NCBI GenBank assembly: GCA_902486425.1
Contig: CABTOK010000007.1
Coordinates: forward strand, 186,001 to 250,000
Length of the DNA: 64,000 bases
Reading direction: 5' to 3'
From: UBA11475 sp902486425
GTDB taxonomy: Bacteria > Bacillota > Clostridia > Christensenellales > Borkfalkiaceae
Shown here in pieces: positions 31,632-40,945 of this stretch. The notes below the pieces were generated by a model that worked only from the letters and a program-made list of their open reading frames with translations, was not told where the DNA came from and did no database searches. Every line of letters begins with the position of its first letter. The first letter of the stretch is position 1. The position numbers and the translations under genes were made by a program.

Positions 31632-34505
31632 TTAAGATTCCGTAACGTAAGTTTTCTTTTTGTTTATAAAGAACACCGCAACGATAAAAAGAGCAAAGGT
31701 AGAAAGCGTTATCAAAAGGAAGTTTTTAAGAGAATCGTCCTTGTCTTTTATAACGTCCGAAGCCTTAACAAGACCGGAATAATACGTTCCGTCTTTTTTA
31801 TAGATTACGGTAACGTAGCCGTTTTCTTCTGCGCCGGCTTTGACCGAAGTAACCGCGTCGAAGGTATATACTTCGTTCATATCCTTGTCATAAACCACGG
31901 TGCCGACGGCGACTTGCTTTAATTTATAGTTTTTCGGAGCGGTTTTATTTATTATCTCGTCAGCGGTGAACGTTGCGGGAATGAAGCCCGAATATTCGTT
32001 GTCGCTAACCGTGCAGCCGACGTAGTAGTACGTTTTACCGTTGAAATCGAAAGTTTTTACTACTTCGATAACCGTTCCTGCTTCGAGACGGACGGGCTTG
32101 TCTTCGTCCGTATAAATACAGCAAAGGTTGTTCTGCGTTATAACGGGGTAGCGGTAAAGGTTTACCGAAGACGAAACGACTTTCATGACGGAAAGATCTT
32201 CCGGGATAATTTCGCCGCTCGTTATTTCGGAAGACTTTACTAAAAGTATCTCCGTACCTGCGCCTTCGCCCGATAAAAGTATGCCGTATCCGTTACCGGT
32301 TTCGCCTATTAAAAGATACTCTTTATCTGTTGCGAAAAGCTGCCTTTCGTACCCGAAAACTCTCTCTTTATCAAGGTTTACCTTGAATGCGCATTTGCCG
32401 CCGACTGTTACTTTTTTAACGTCCGGGTTTCCGTTCGCCGCCGAAAGCGAAAGTCCCTCGGGCTTTAAAATGTTGTCCGCAGATTCGTTTCCGAGCTCGT
32501 CGGTAGTTAAAACAAACGACTGTTCTGAATAGATGATATAAGCGGTTTTGTTGTCGTAGTTGAGCGCGAGATTGGATGCGTTTTTGCCGGCGGCTCCGCC
32601 GTACTTGGACAAGTTTTCGTTAAGGCTTAAATTGAAGAATTTTACCGTGCCGTCCGGTGCGATTTTCGCGATGCGGTTGTCGTTCGACAGCGCGTAAACG
32701 TTTTCGCAAAGGTCAACCGAAAGGGAGACCGCATACTCTAAGTTATTAAAGTCTATATCGTAAGTTTTGACGTGCGTTAAAACGATGGGATCGTTTGCAG
32801 CGGTTTCTTCCGAGGTGTTCGAAGTTATACTGTATTTATATACGGAATTGCTGCTTTTAACGTAAATATAAAGGTATCCGTCCGCGTCCACGGTCATAAA
32901 TCCGCCGCCCGCTATGATGCTGTTTTCGATATTGAGTCTCTGGCGGGTTACTTCGAGCGAATCTTCGTCCACGACGGTCAGGTATTTACCCGTCGCGCCC
33001 ATGGACAGGAAGAAGTATTTGCCGAATATGTACGAAGACGAATATATAGAAACGCTTTTTTCGGTATTTATATCCGGAATTTCGGTAAAAGATTCGTCCT
33101 TGCCGTTTATCTTTTTGTAGTAAACGTTAACGCCGTCCGAAACCACGACCGATTTATCGCCCAGAGAGAGCAGTCTGAAGTCCGTTGCGTTGCTTAAAGA
33201 GATTGGAAATTCGGTAAATTCGCTGGTGGTAAGATTTACTGTCTTTACGCCGCTGCCCGAAAAAAACGCGAGATTTTTTCCGTAAAGGGAGGACGAAGTG
33301 GTGTTTTTATAAATTCTGTTGTCCGTCTTTTCGTTTGTCGCGACGGCTTTCCCGGTGAAGGTAAAGTTGTTGCCGCCGTCCGCCGTCGTGGTGAAAAACT
33401 GTATCGTCGCCGTCGAACGGTCGATAACGGCGAGTTCTTCGTTATAAACAAACAACGATTCGGGGAGTTCGATATATCCGAGTTTGTCCGAACCTAAATT
33501 TTCGAGCGCGACCTTAGGCGAAGCTTTGAAGTCCGCTATGTCGAGATATAAAACGCTGCCGTTCGAGATGAAAAAGAGTTTATCCGCGCTTGCCGCCATG
33601 TTGCTTATCGACGAACCTGCCGAAAACGCTTCTTCCGCACCCGAAAACGGGGGAGCGAGACTTACCTTATAAATTTTGGAATCTACGTTATAAAAGTAGT
33701 AGTTGTCGTTTAACGCTACGCAGCTCTGCGGGTTGCTGGACGGTCTCGTATCGCCGCCCGAGCTGTCGCTCTGCTTTAAGATAATCGAATTTTCTTCGGA
33801 AGAAAGAACCGAAAAAATATTGACCGAGTTATCCTTTGCGATAATGAAGTTCTTTCCGCCGCAGTAGTCGAAGGTTCTTACCGAAATCGCGCTTCCCGGC
33901 GCGTCCGCCGAAACGACGTCGGCTTTTACGCCAGTTTTTATATTTATCGAAAAGAGTTTAAGATCGTGCTGGAAAATGACGTAATCGCCGCTTTCTGCCG
34001 AATAAACGGCTATTTTGCCCAAGTCGTTGAACTCTGTTATGCCGTAATCTTTCGCTTTGAATTCGCGGTAAATTCTGTTTGCTTTGTCGTAAACGGTTAT
34101 AGAGTGCTTGTCGCCGTCGAGACCGCCGTTTTCAAGCACGGCAAAGTATCTGTCGTTTTCGTAAGCGTACTTCGGCGAAACGAGCTTCTGATAAAGATAG
34201 TAGTCGTCCGGGGAATAGAGTTCGGCGTTTATATAGTTTAATTCTTCCGCCGCAGCGTGAGTTTTTTTGTAGTTAAAGTACCCGTACAAAAATCCCGCGC
34301 ACAGGCATAAAAGGAATATCGAAAGGAATAACGCCCCGTATAAAAGAACCTTCTTTTTTGTTGTGAGGGGCTCTTTTTGTTTTGCGTTTTTTGCCGTAAA
34401 AGAACGAGCGGAACCGTCCGCTTCGTTATCGATAGGCTTATTTATAATCTCCGCAGGATATTCGGGAAGATTTTTATCGTTTTTAGAATTCAGATTTTCG
34501 TCCAT
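31632..34505 (-). CDS. Large membrane-anchored protein with beta-propeller-like and SH3-like regions
   Basis: A 957-residue protein; ATG after ACGGAGAAACC. The cytoplasmic N-terminus is about 50 residues, followed by a membrane segment (about 52-74). A long extracytoplasmic part has many short beta-rich repeats of propeller type (YFAVLENGG, FIIAKDNSV, YYFYNVDSKIY, KLFFISNGSVLY). Two SH3-like units follow near 800-920 (VRLEAGTVIEV; KQVAVGTVVYD). A second membrane segment lies at about 930-948 with a basic tail. No enzyme motif. The protein at 35740 shares the SH3-plus-two-TM design. Confidence 0.75.
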   Translation of the reverse strand: MDENLNSKNDKNLPEYPAEIINKPIDNEADGSARSFTAKNAKQKEPLTTKKKVLLYGALFLSIFLLCLCAGFLYGYFNYKKTHAAAEELNYINAELYSPDDYYLYQKLVSPKYAYENDRYFAVLENGGLDGDKHSITVYDKANRIYREFKAKDYGITEFNDLGKIAVYSAESGDYVIFQHDLKLFSINIKTGVKADVVSADAPGSAISVRTFDYCGGKNFIIAKDNSVNIFSVLSSEENSIILKQSDSSGGDTRPSSNPQSCVALNDNYYFYNVDSKIYKVSLAPPFSGAEEAFSAGSSISNMAASADKLFFISNGSVLYLDIADFKASPKVALENLGSDKLGYIELPESLFVYNEELAVIDRSTATIQFFTTTADGGNNFTFTGKAVATNEKTDNRIYKNTTSSSLYGKNLAFFSGSGVKTVNLTTSEFTEFPISLSNATDFRLLSLGDKSVVVSDGVNVYYKKINGKDESFTEIPDINTEKSVSIYSSSYIFGKYFFLSMGATGKYLTVVDEDSLEVTRQRLNIENSIIAGGGFMTVDADGYLYIYVKSSNSVYKYSITSNTSEETAANDPIVLTHVKTYDIDFNNLEYAVSLSVDLCENVYALSNDNRIAKIAPDGTVKFFNLSLNENLSKYGGAAGKNASNLALNYDNKTAYIIYSEQSFVLTTDELGNESADNILKPEGLSLSAANGNPDVKKVTVGGKCAFKVNLDKERVFGYERQLFATDKEYLLIGETGNGYGILLSGEGAGTEILLVKSSEITSGEIIPEDLSVMKVVSSSVNLYRYPVITQNNLCCIYTDEDKPVRLEAGTVIEVVKTFDFNGKTYYYVGCTVSDNEYSGFIPATFTADEIINKTAPKNYKLKQVAVGTVVYDKDMNEVYTFDAVTSVKAGAEENGYVTVIYKKDGTYYSGLVKASDVIKDKDDSLKNFLLITLSTFALFIVAVFFINKKKTYVTES

Positions 34506-34565
34506 GGTTTCTCCGTAAAAATTACTTAAAGTCGGGGGGAGAACCCCGTATCGTCGTTTTTTATT

Positions 34566-34594
34566 ATTTTAGCATATTAAAAAAAAATTAACAA
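34566..34594 (-). promoter_or_regulatory. Promoter of the 957-residue membrane protein
   Basis: On the minus strand, TTGTTA (34594-34589) and TAAAAT (34571-34566) are separated by 17 bp, about 60-90 bases before the ATG at 34505. Confidence 0.5.
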
Positions 34595-34892
34595 GATATT
34601 TTTAGATAATAATAAAGTAACTATATATACGAAAAAAACGATACATGCGTTGATAATACGTAAAACCGCGACAGCGCAGCCTCGGACTGCGGCAGGAATA
34701 TAAAACACACAAACCGACAAACGGTAGGTAAAAACGGAAAAATAAAACGCCCCCGAAAAGGGGTTTTACGAAATTCTGCGAAAAATGACGGCAAAATATT
34801 ATAAATTGGCGGATTTTTCCGCTTTTTGGCGATTATATTTTCCAAGACAAAAAAAATTTTAAAAATTCATAAAAAATTTTGGCATATATGAC

Positions 34893-34920
34893 TTTACATG
34901 GCAGGATTAAATGATATGAT
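34893..34920 (+). promoter_or_regulatory. Promoter of the phage-like cluster
   Basis: TTTACA (34893-34898) and TATGAT (34915-34920) are separated by 16 bp. Start predicted near 34927, just before the SOS box. The rest of the gap 34595-34892 is AT-rich with no gene. Confidence 0.6.
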
Positions 34921-34932
34921 AATGGCGAAAAG

Positions 34933-34946
34933 CGAACAAATGTTCG
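34933..34946 (+). promoter_or_regulatory. LexA/DinR-type SOS box
   Basis: CGAACAAATGTTCG is a perfect palindrome in its arms and matches the Gram-positive LexA consensus core GAACRNRYGTTC. It sits about 7-20 bases after the predicted transcript start and 19 bases before the ATG of the first phage-like gene, where bound LexA would block transcription until DNA damage. Confidence 0.85.
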
Positions 34947-34964
34947 TAAAAAAGAGGTTATACA

Positions 34965-35735
34965 ATGTTGCATTATGAAAAGACCGCGTTTTACGTTTAT
35001 CCAAAACTTAAAGCCATGATAAAGGGGATAGACGAAACTTTCATTAAGAAAATTTACGATTCTAAAAGCGATACTTCGCCCGCGCTTTACCAGTGCGAAA
35101 CGCTTTTAAAAATCACAGATATAAAAAAGAACCTGCTGTTTCTTAAAGCCGCGTGCGAAAAGGTCTACAGCAAGCTTTCCGACGAGAAGAAGGAACTTTT
35201 ATCCTATAAGTATATAAGGCTCGGCAAGGGCGGCGCGCTTCCGCTCCACGGCAAGTCCGTCCGATCGTACTATCGCCGCCAGATCCGTCTCGCCAAAGAG
35301 ATAAAAGAGCTTTTGACCGGCTTCGGCGCTTCCGAAGAATGGTTCGAAAAGAATCTTCTCGCCGTGCCGTTTATAAGAGAAGAGCAAAAAAAGGTCGAGT
35401 TAAGGGAAAGGCTCTTCGACATCGAAGAAGAAAAAGAAAATCTCGCCGCAAAAAAAGGCGAATCGGACTACTATAACTCAGACAACGTTTACGCGGGGGA
35501 CGACGGCGTTCCGTACTTTACCGGATTTTCTTTCGAAGACGAAAAATCTTTCGGTACTGCTTCCGATCCCGGCAGGCTCGAAAAACGCAATCTCTTCGCC
35601 GCGGCTGAAATGCTTAAAACCGAAGAAGAAAAAGAAAAGGCGAAAAATTCCTATAAAGGTACCGGTAATTCGGATGGAAGCGACGGTCTTATAAAAAGTC
35701 CCGCTCGCATTGCCGAAATCGAAGAACTTATGTAA
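34965..35735 (+). CDS. Phage-type late regulator, RinA/ArpU-like (tentative)
   Basis: A 256-residue protein; ATG after AAAAGAGG. Residues about 75-120 (LSDEKKELLSYKYIRLGKG, then SVRSYYRRQIRLAKEI) look like the sigma-4-like helix-turn-helix of RinA/ArpU phage late-gene activators, which often lie just before terminase genes. The C-terminal half is charged and low in complexity. It is the first gene after the SOS box. A small-terminase role is the alternative. Confidence 0.5.
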   Translation: MLHYEKTAFYVYPKLKAMIKGIDETFIKKIYDSKSDTSPALYQCETLLKITDIKKNLLFLKAACEKVYSKLSDEKKELLSYKYIRLGKGGALPLHGKSVRSYYRRQIRLAKEIKELLTGFGASEEWFEKNLLAVPFIREEQKKVELRERLFDIEEEKENLAAKKGESDYYNSDNVYAGDDGVPYFTGFSFEDEKSFGTASDPGRLEKRNLFAAAEMLKTEEEKEKAKNSYKGTGNSDGSDGLIKSPARIAEIEELM

Positions 35736-35739
35736 AATC

Positions 35740-36459
35740 TCACTCGCGGTTTTCGTAATTATTCTTTTTTTCGGGAAGAACTATAAGCGCGATTATAATA
35801 ACCGCCGCAAGTATAAGAGACGCCGCCACCGCCGTTTTAAGAGCGGTTTCTGTTCTCTTGTTTTCGGTTTCGTCGTTTTCCGTATCGCTTGCGGGCGAGG
35901 GAACATCTATCGGATCGGGATTTAGCGGAACGGTAAAAGGGTACACGTCTTCTTCCGAGATGAATCCGAGCGTTTTGTTATACGAAACGCAGTAAAAAAT
36001 CTCGCCGGAATCTACCGTAATTTTGCCGTAATAATATAGAGTACGGTTTTTGAAAACGTACCTGTAACTGTCCGAAAGCGGTTTTTCAAAATACAGTTCC
36101 GCATCCTTCGCGGTAGTGATTGAATAAGACAGGTATGGTAAAGACGTATCGTCCGACGGCGTTACGTCTTCTATTTTGACAAATCCGTCGAGCATCGGAG
36201 TGTTCCCGGAGCCGAAACATTCGACGTGATAATATTCGCCGCTTACGCCGATTTTTTTAACGTAATAAGAGTACGGCAGAATAAAAACCGCCGTATCTTC
36301 TTCGGGAGAAGAGTAAAAAAAGACGTTCTCTTCGAGAACTCTTAAGTACGCTTCTTCCGCATTTATTCGCGTTAAATTTTTATTCGGGACAAAACCTATA
36401 AAAAAGCAGGTTATAAAAATAACCGCAATGCTTGTCGCCGCGATGAGTTTTTTAATCAT
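35740..36459 (-). CDS. Membrane-anchored SH3-like protein
   Basis: A 239-residue protein with an N-terminal signal/membrane segment (about 5-24), two SH3-like units (about 40-100 and 115-175; FILPYSYYVKKIGVSGEYYHV, LYYYGKITVDSGEIFYCV), an acidic Pro/Asp/Glu-rich linker and a C-terminal membrane segment (about 208-228). Same overall plan as the C-terminal part of the 957-residue protein. It converges on the regulator gene with only a 4-base gap and interrupts the plus-strand phage set. Confidence 0.75.
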   Translation of the reverse strand: MIKKLIAATSIAVIFITCFFIGFVPNKNLTRINAEEAYLRVLEENVFFYSSPEEDTAVFILPYSYYVKKIGVSGEYYHVECFGSGNTPMLDGFVKIEDVTPSDDTSLPYLSYSITTAKDAELYFEKPLSDSYRYVFKNRTLYYYGKITVDSGEIFYCVSYNKTLGFISEEDVYPFTVPLNPDPIDVPSPASDTENDETENKRTETALKTAVAASLILAAVIIIALIVLPEKKNNYENRE

Positions 36460-36560
36460 AATATTATCCGCAAAAAGCCCGTTAAAATTTCGGGATTACC
36501 GAAAGTATAAAGCGGGCGTAAAAAAGTTTTATAAAATAATGTGTAAAAACGGGGGACGTT

Positions 36561-38096
36561 TTGTCGAAAAATTTAGCCGTAATACTTACCGGAATCAAAA
36601 AAATCGAAGAAGTTTTATCCGCCCGTCTCGGAGAAAACAAGCTGGCTTCTTATAATACGGGCAGAAAAAGACATAAAAAGCAGATAGCTTTTCATAAATG
36701 CAAAAAACGCAACCGCTGGGTATTCGGCGGCAACCGCAGCGGAAAAACAGAGTGCGGCGCGGTCGAAGCGGTATATATGGCAAGGGGCATCCATCCTTAT
36801 CGCAAAAATAAAAAAGACGTGTTCGGGTGGGTTGTTTCCGTCTCGCGTGAAGTTCAGCGCGACGTCGCCCAGAAGAAGATTTTATCATATCTCAACCCGT
36901 CCTGGATAGAGGATATAACCATGATTTCGGGCAGTCGCGGCAGTCCCGAATACGGAATAATCGACCAGATAAGAATAAAAAACGTATTCGGCGGGATTTC
37001 TGTTTTAGGCTTCAAATCGTGTGATCAGGGCAGAGAAAAATTTCAGGGCAGCTCTCTCGATTTCGTGTGGTTCGACGAAGAGCCGCCCGAAGATATTTAT
37101 TACGAGTGCCGCATGAGAGTGCTCGATAAAAAGGGCGATATTTTCGGAACGATGACGCCGCTTAAAGGTCTCACGTTTATCTACAGCGAAATTTACCTTA
37201 ACGAGAAGAACGACAAAAACGTATGGTACGATTTCATGGAGTGGGCGGACAACCCGTATCTTTGCAAAAAAGAGTATACCGAACTCGCTTCTTCTCTTTC
37301 CTCTTCGGAACTTGAAAGCCGCCGTTTCGGAAGGTTTAAGCAAAACGAAGGCTTGGTTTATCCCGAGTTCGACGAGAACGTTCACGTAGTCAGACCGTTT
37401 TATATTCCTAAGGAATTTCAGGATATAATTTCGATCGATCCGGGACTCAACAATCCGCTTGGGACTTTATGGTTTGCGGTCGATTTCGACGATACCGTTA
37501 TCGTCGTAGCCGAACATTTCGAAGCGCAAAAGGATATTGCTTATCACTCCGCGGCAATTAAAAAAATATCGGATTTTCTGGGGTGGAAGACCGATAAATA
37601 CGGTAGAATCGAAGCCCTTATCGACTCCGCGGCCAACCAGCATACCCTCGCCGCGAGCAAAAGCGTTACTGAGCTGTTTTTCGAACACGGCATTGCCGTC
37701 AACCCGAAAGTAAACAAAGATATGTTCGCCGGCATCGCGAGAGTGAAAGAATATTTTTCGACAGGATGCCTTAACGGCGCGGACGACGAGAGAGCGGCGG
37801 ATACTTTTGGCAATGCTGTCGGAGAAAACGCAAAAATCAAAAAATCCCGAAAACCGAGAATTCTGATTTTCGATAACTGCGTGAACCTTATAAGGGAACT
37901 CAAAACTTACCGCTTCGGCGGCGGAGACAATCCGATAAAAACGGACGATCACTTATTGGACGCACTCAGATATTATCTTATGACAAGACCTTCTAAAATG
38001 CAGGTTAAAACGGAGAAAACGATTATCGAAAAAGACAAGGAAAGACTTTATAAAAAAATAAGATATGAAAGAATTAAAAAATCCGGCAGGAACTAA
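36561..38096 (+). CDS. terL: Phage terminase large subunit
   Basis: A 511-residue protein; TTG start after GGGGGAC. Walker A GGNRSGKT (56-63), Walker B SLDFVWFDEEPP (about 166-176), the coupling region GTMTPLKGL, and the nuclease domain opening at ISIDPGLNNPLG (about 300) with a later acidic site (DDHLLDALRYY). Both ATPase and nuclease motifs are intact, so it could package DNA. The end overlaps the next gene by 32 bases. Confidence 0.93.
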   Translation: MSKNLAVILTGIKKIEEVLSARLGENKLASYNTGRKRHKKQIAFHKCKKRNRWVFGGNRSGKTECGAVEAVYMARGIHPYRKNKKDVFGWVVSVSREVQRDVAQKKILSYLNPSWIEDITMISGSRGSPEYGIIDQIRIKNVFGGISVLGFKSCDQGREKFQGSSLDFVWFDEEPPEDIYYECRMRVLDKKGDIFGTMTPLKGLTFIYSEIYLNEKNDKNVWYDFMEWADNPYLCKKEYTELASSLSSSELESRRFGRFKQNEGLVYPEFDENVHVVRPFYIPKEFQDIISIDPGLNNPLGTLWFAVDFDDTVIVVAEHFEAQKDIAYHSAAIKKISDFLGWKTDKYGRIEALIDSAANQHTLAASKSVTELFFEHGIAVNPKVNKDMFAGIARVKEYFSTGCLNGADDERAADTFGNAVGENAKIKKSRKPRILIFDNCVNLIRELKTYRFGGGDNPIKTDDHLLDALRYYLMTRPSKMQVKTEKTIIEKDKERLYKKIRYERIKKSGRN

Positions 38097-38547
38097 AAGT
38101 CGCATAGCGGATAAAAAGCGTAAAAAAAGATCGGGCAAAGACGCAAGCTTTTTTGTCCCGGGCGTTTCGGCAAAACCCTCAAAAACACCCGAACCCCGTA
38201 TAATCGAACCTATCGCCGCACCGACCGGAAATATTGCCGGAAACCCGACGGAAAATCGGACGGGCGAAACGTTTACGGACGGAGCGGTAAGGAACGCTCT
38301 GATAAAAAAGGCTACGGGATACGTATCCGAAGAAACGGTTACCGAATATTCCTTCGGCGACGGAATCGAAACTCCGGTCAAAAAGAAGGTGACCAAAAAA
38401 GAAGTCCCGCCCGACATAACCGCCATAAAAATGCTGCTCGGCGATTCGGCGGAAGAAATAAGTCCCGATTATTGCGATATGACCGACGAAGAACTCATCG
38501 CCGAAAAGAACAGGTTGATAGGGCTTTTGAAAACCGAAAGCGACTGA
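38065..38547 (+). CDS. Small-terminase-like phage protein (tentative)
   Basis: A 160-residue protein. The second half has ALIKKATGY, a segment ending VTKKEVPPDITAIKMLL, and an acidic end. This order resembles the C-terminal region of phage small terminase subunits (GY...K...PD.TA...L). The N-terminus is basic and low complexity, and no clear helix-turn-helix is seen. Position between terL and portal fits a packaging or head-assembly role. Confidence 0.45.
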   Translation: MKELKNPAGTKSRIADKKRKKRSGKDASFFVPGVSAKPSKTPEPRIIEPIAAPTGNIAGNPTENRTGETFTDGAVRNALIKKATGYVSEETVTEYSFGDGIETPVKKKVTKKEVPPDITAIKMLLGDSAEEISPDYCDMTDEELIAEKNRLIGLLKTESD

Positions 38548-38558
38548 AAGGAGAAAGT

Positions 38559-40943
38559 ATGAAAAAAGATTATTTAACAGCGGACGAGTCGTTAAAAAAG
38601 ACGAGTAAAGCGGCGGCCGAAAAAGCGGGAAAAGAAGAAAATTCCGCAAAAAAGTACGCCGAAGATTTAGTCGCGGAAATAAAAAACGACTTTATTTCGC
38701 GGAGAGAAAAGCGCGCCGCATACGAAAAACAGTGGGATCTTAATCTCTCGTTTTTCAAGGGCGAACAGTATAAAACCATCGATCCGAAGGGCGAACTTAC
38801 CGACGAAGGCAAAGACTATTTATGGCAGGGGCGCGAAGTCTATAATCACGTCGCGCCGATAGTCGAAGCAAGACTCTCTAAATTTTTAAGGGTAAGACCG
38901 TCGCTCGCCGTCCGTCCCGAAAATTCCGACGCAGACGAAATAGCAAACGCCCGCCTTGCCGAAAAAATAATAAATTCCGCCTTTACGGACGCCGGCGTTT
39001 ACGGCGAAGTATATTCGGCAACCCGTTGGAGCGAAACCTGCGGTTCGGGCTTTCTGAAAATCGTTTGGAACCCGAAGGGCGGCAAAAAGATAGGCACCAC
39101 CGAAGACGGCGAAGTTTTCGAGGGCGAAATTTCCGTAAAAGCCGTCTCGCCGTACGTTATTTTTCCGGAAGATTTGGAAACCGAATCCATCGAAGACCAG
39201 AAAAGCGTTATTGAGGCCGTCCTTTTGTCCGAAGCCGAAATATATTCCGTCTACGGCGTAAAAGTCGGTGCGGACGATATCGAATATTCTTCTTCGGCTG
39301 AAAGCGACGCGAGACTCGTTATCTCAAAATACGTTCGCCCGACCGACGATTATCCCGAAGGCAGACTTACCGTCATATCCTGCGGCGAACTTTTGTATGA
39401 CGGCGAACTTCCTTATATCAATCAAAAAAACGGCAAAAGGGGCTACCCGTTTATAAAAGAAACGACTTCGGAACCCGTCGGTGAATTTTTCGGAAGAAGC
39501 GTCGTCGAAAGGCTTATTCCCGTGCAACGCGCCTACAACGCGGTCAAAAACCGCAAGCACGAGTTCATGAACAGAATAACAATGGGCGTTATCTCGGTCG
39601 AAGACGGAAGCGTGGACGTCGACGACCTTGCCGAAGACGGACTTTGCCCCGGTAAGGTTCTTGTTTACAGGCAGGGTTCCAACCCGCCAGAAATGATGAA
39701 GGAGACCACGCTCCCCGACGTGTTCGATAAAGAAGAAGAGGCTCTTTTAAAAGAATTCGTAATTCTCGGCGGGGTGAGCGACGTGCTTTCGTCGAAGTCG
39801 GACGCCGGCGTTTCGTCGGGTTCCGCGCTCGAAATTCTGAAAGAGCAGGAGAACGAAAAACTTTTATACGCCGCCGAAAACGTCAGAAAAGTCTACCGTC
39901 TGACCGCAGAAAAAATATTAAGGCTTTACCGCCAGTTCATAACGGGCGTAAGGGCGATAAGAGACGTTACCGACGAAGAAAAGATGAAATTCTTTTACGT
40001 CGACAAAAAGGCGGTGGCTTCGGACGAAGTCTATCTTATAAGCGACAACGAATTGTTTTATTCGCCCGCCGATAAAAGGGAGATGATGTTAAAACTCTAT
40101 TCGTCCGGCATACTGGCGGGCGAAGACGGCTCGGTCCCGGCGGCTGTAAAAGAAAGACTTTTATCCGATCTCGGCTACCGCGACTTATCCGCCGGGCGCG
40201 GAATATGCGCTCTTCAGCAGGACAAGGCTTCGTGGGAGAACCCTTATATAAAGGCGGAAAAAGTCGAGCCGGAAATCGTGGACGACGATTCGGTGCATAT
40301 CGAGGAACATACGAGATATTACCTTTCCGAAATCGAAAGTCTTACGGGGAACGAGCGAGAAAACGTTCTTTATCACATAGGACGGCACAAAAAAATATCG
40401 TTAAAAATTAAATTACGGGAGGAAAGTTATTTGAAAGAGAATTTATTAAAAACCGAAGCGATTACGGCGGCAATTCCGCAGAGCGGAAAAACTATAAATA
40501 AAACTACGGCCGCAAAAGAAGAGCTTTCGGATAAATTCCGCGGCGAAGAGCCGCAAAAAACGAAGTACGGCTTTACGGAAGAAGGACAAAACGGACGCTG
40601 CCCCGAACCCGTCAGACCGGAGGGAGACTTTTCGGCGGAAAGTAAAGAAACGGACGCCGCAAAGTCCGGCGGGCATACCGCCGGGGTGAGCGATATTTAT
40701 ACCGATATTCATCAGAAAAGCGTATCGGAAGAAAGCGTAAAGCAAAAAATTACTTTTTTTGACGTACCCGAAGAGATAAAGAACGAAATCGTAAAAGAAT
40801 ATCTTATAAAAATCAATTCGGTAAACAAAAAAAACAAAATGTTTTTAACGGGCGGCGGCATGCGTACGCCCGCGAAAAGACCGACTTCTATAGAAGAAGC
40901 CGGAAAAATGGTAAAAAAATTTTTAATTGATAAGGAGAACTGA
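38559..40943 (+). CDS. Phage portal protein with long C-terminal extension
   Basis: A 794-residue protein; ATG at 38559 after AAAGGAG. The core (about 30-560) resembles P22-type/podoviral portals: EKQWDLNLSFFKGEQY, YNHVAPIVEARLSKFLRVRP, GFLKIVWNP, RSVVERLIPVQRAYNAVKNRKHEFMN. The last 200 residues are charged and less ordered and may form an internal or barrel region. Only 2 bases separate it from the capsid gene, so no protease or scaffold gene lies between them. Confidence 0.85.
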   Translation: MKKDYLTADESLKKTSKAAAEKAGKEENSAKKYAEDLVAEIKNDFISRREKRAAYEKQWDLNLSFFKGEQYKTIDPKGELTDEGKDYLWQGREVYNHVAPIVEARLSKFLRVRPSLAVRPENSDADEIANARLAEKIINSAFTDAGVYGEVYSATRWSETCGSGFLKIVWNPKGGKKIGTTEDGEVFEGEISVKAVSPYVIFPEDLETESIEDQKSVIEAVLLSEAEIYSVYGVKVGADDIEYSSSAESDARLVISKYVRPTDDYPEGRLTVISCGELLYDGELPYINQKNGKRGYPFIKETTSEPVGEFFGRSVVERLIPVQRAYNAVKNRKHEFMNRITMGVISVEDGSVDVDDLAEDGLCPGKVLVYRQGSNPPEMMKETTLPDVFDKEEEALLKEFVILGGVSDVLSSKSDAGVSSGSALEILKEQENEKLLYAAENVRKVYRLTAEKILRLYRQFITGVRAIRDVTDEEKMKFFYVDKKAVASDEVYLISDNELFYSPADKREMMLKLYSSGILAGEDGSVPAAVKERLLSDLGYRDLSAGRGICALQQDKASWENPYIKAEKVEPEIVDDDSVHIEEHTRYYLSEIESLTGNERENVLYHIGRHKKISLKIKLREESYLKENLLKTEAITAAIPQSGKTINKTTAAKEELSDKFRGEEPQKTKYGFTEEGQNGRCPEPVRPEGDFSAESKETDAAKSGGHTAGVSDIYTDIHQKSVSEESVKQKITFFDVPEEIKNEIVKEYLIKINSVNKKNKMFLTGGGMRTPAKRPTSIEEAGKMVKKFLIDKEN

Positions 40944-40945
40944 TT

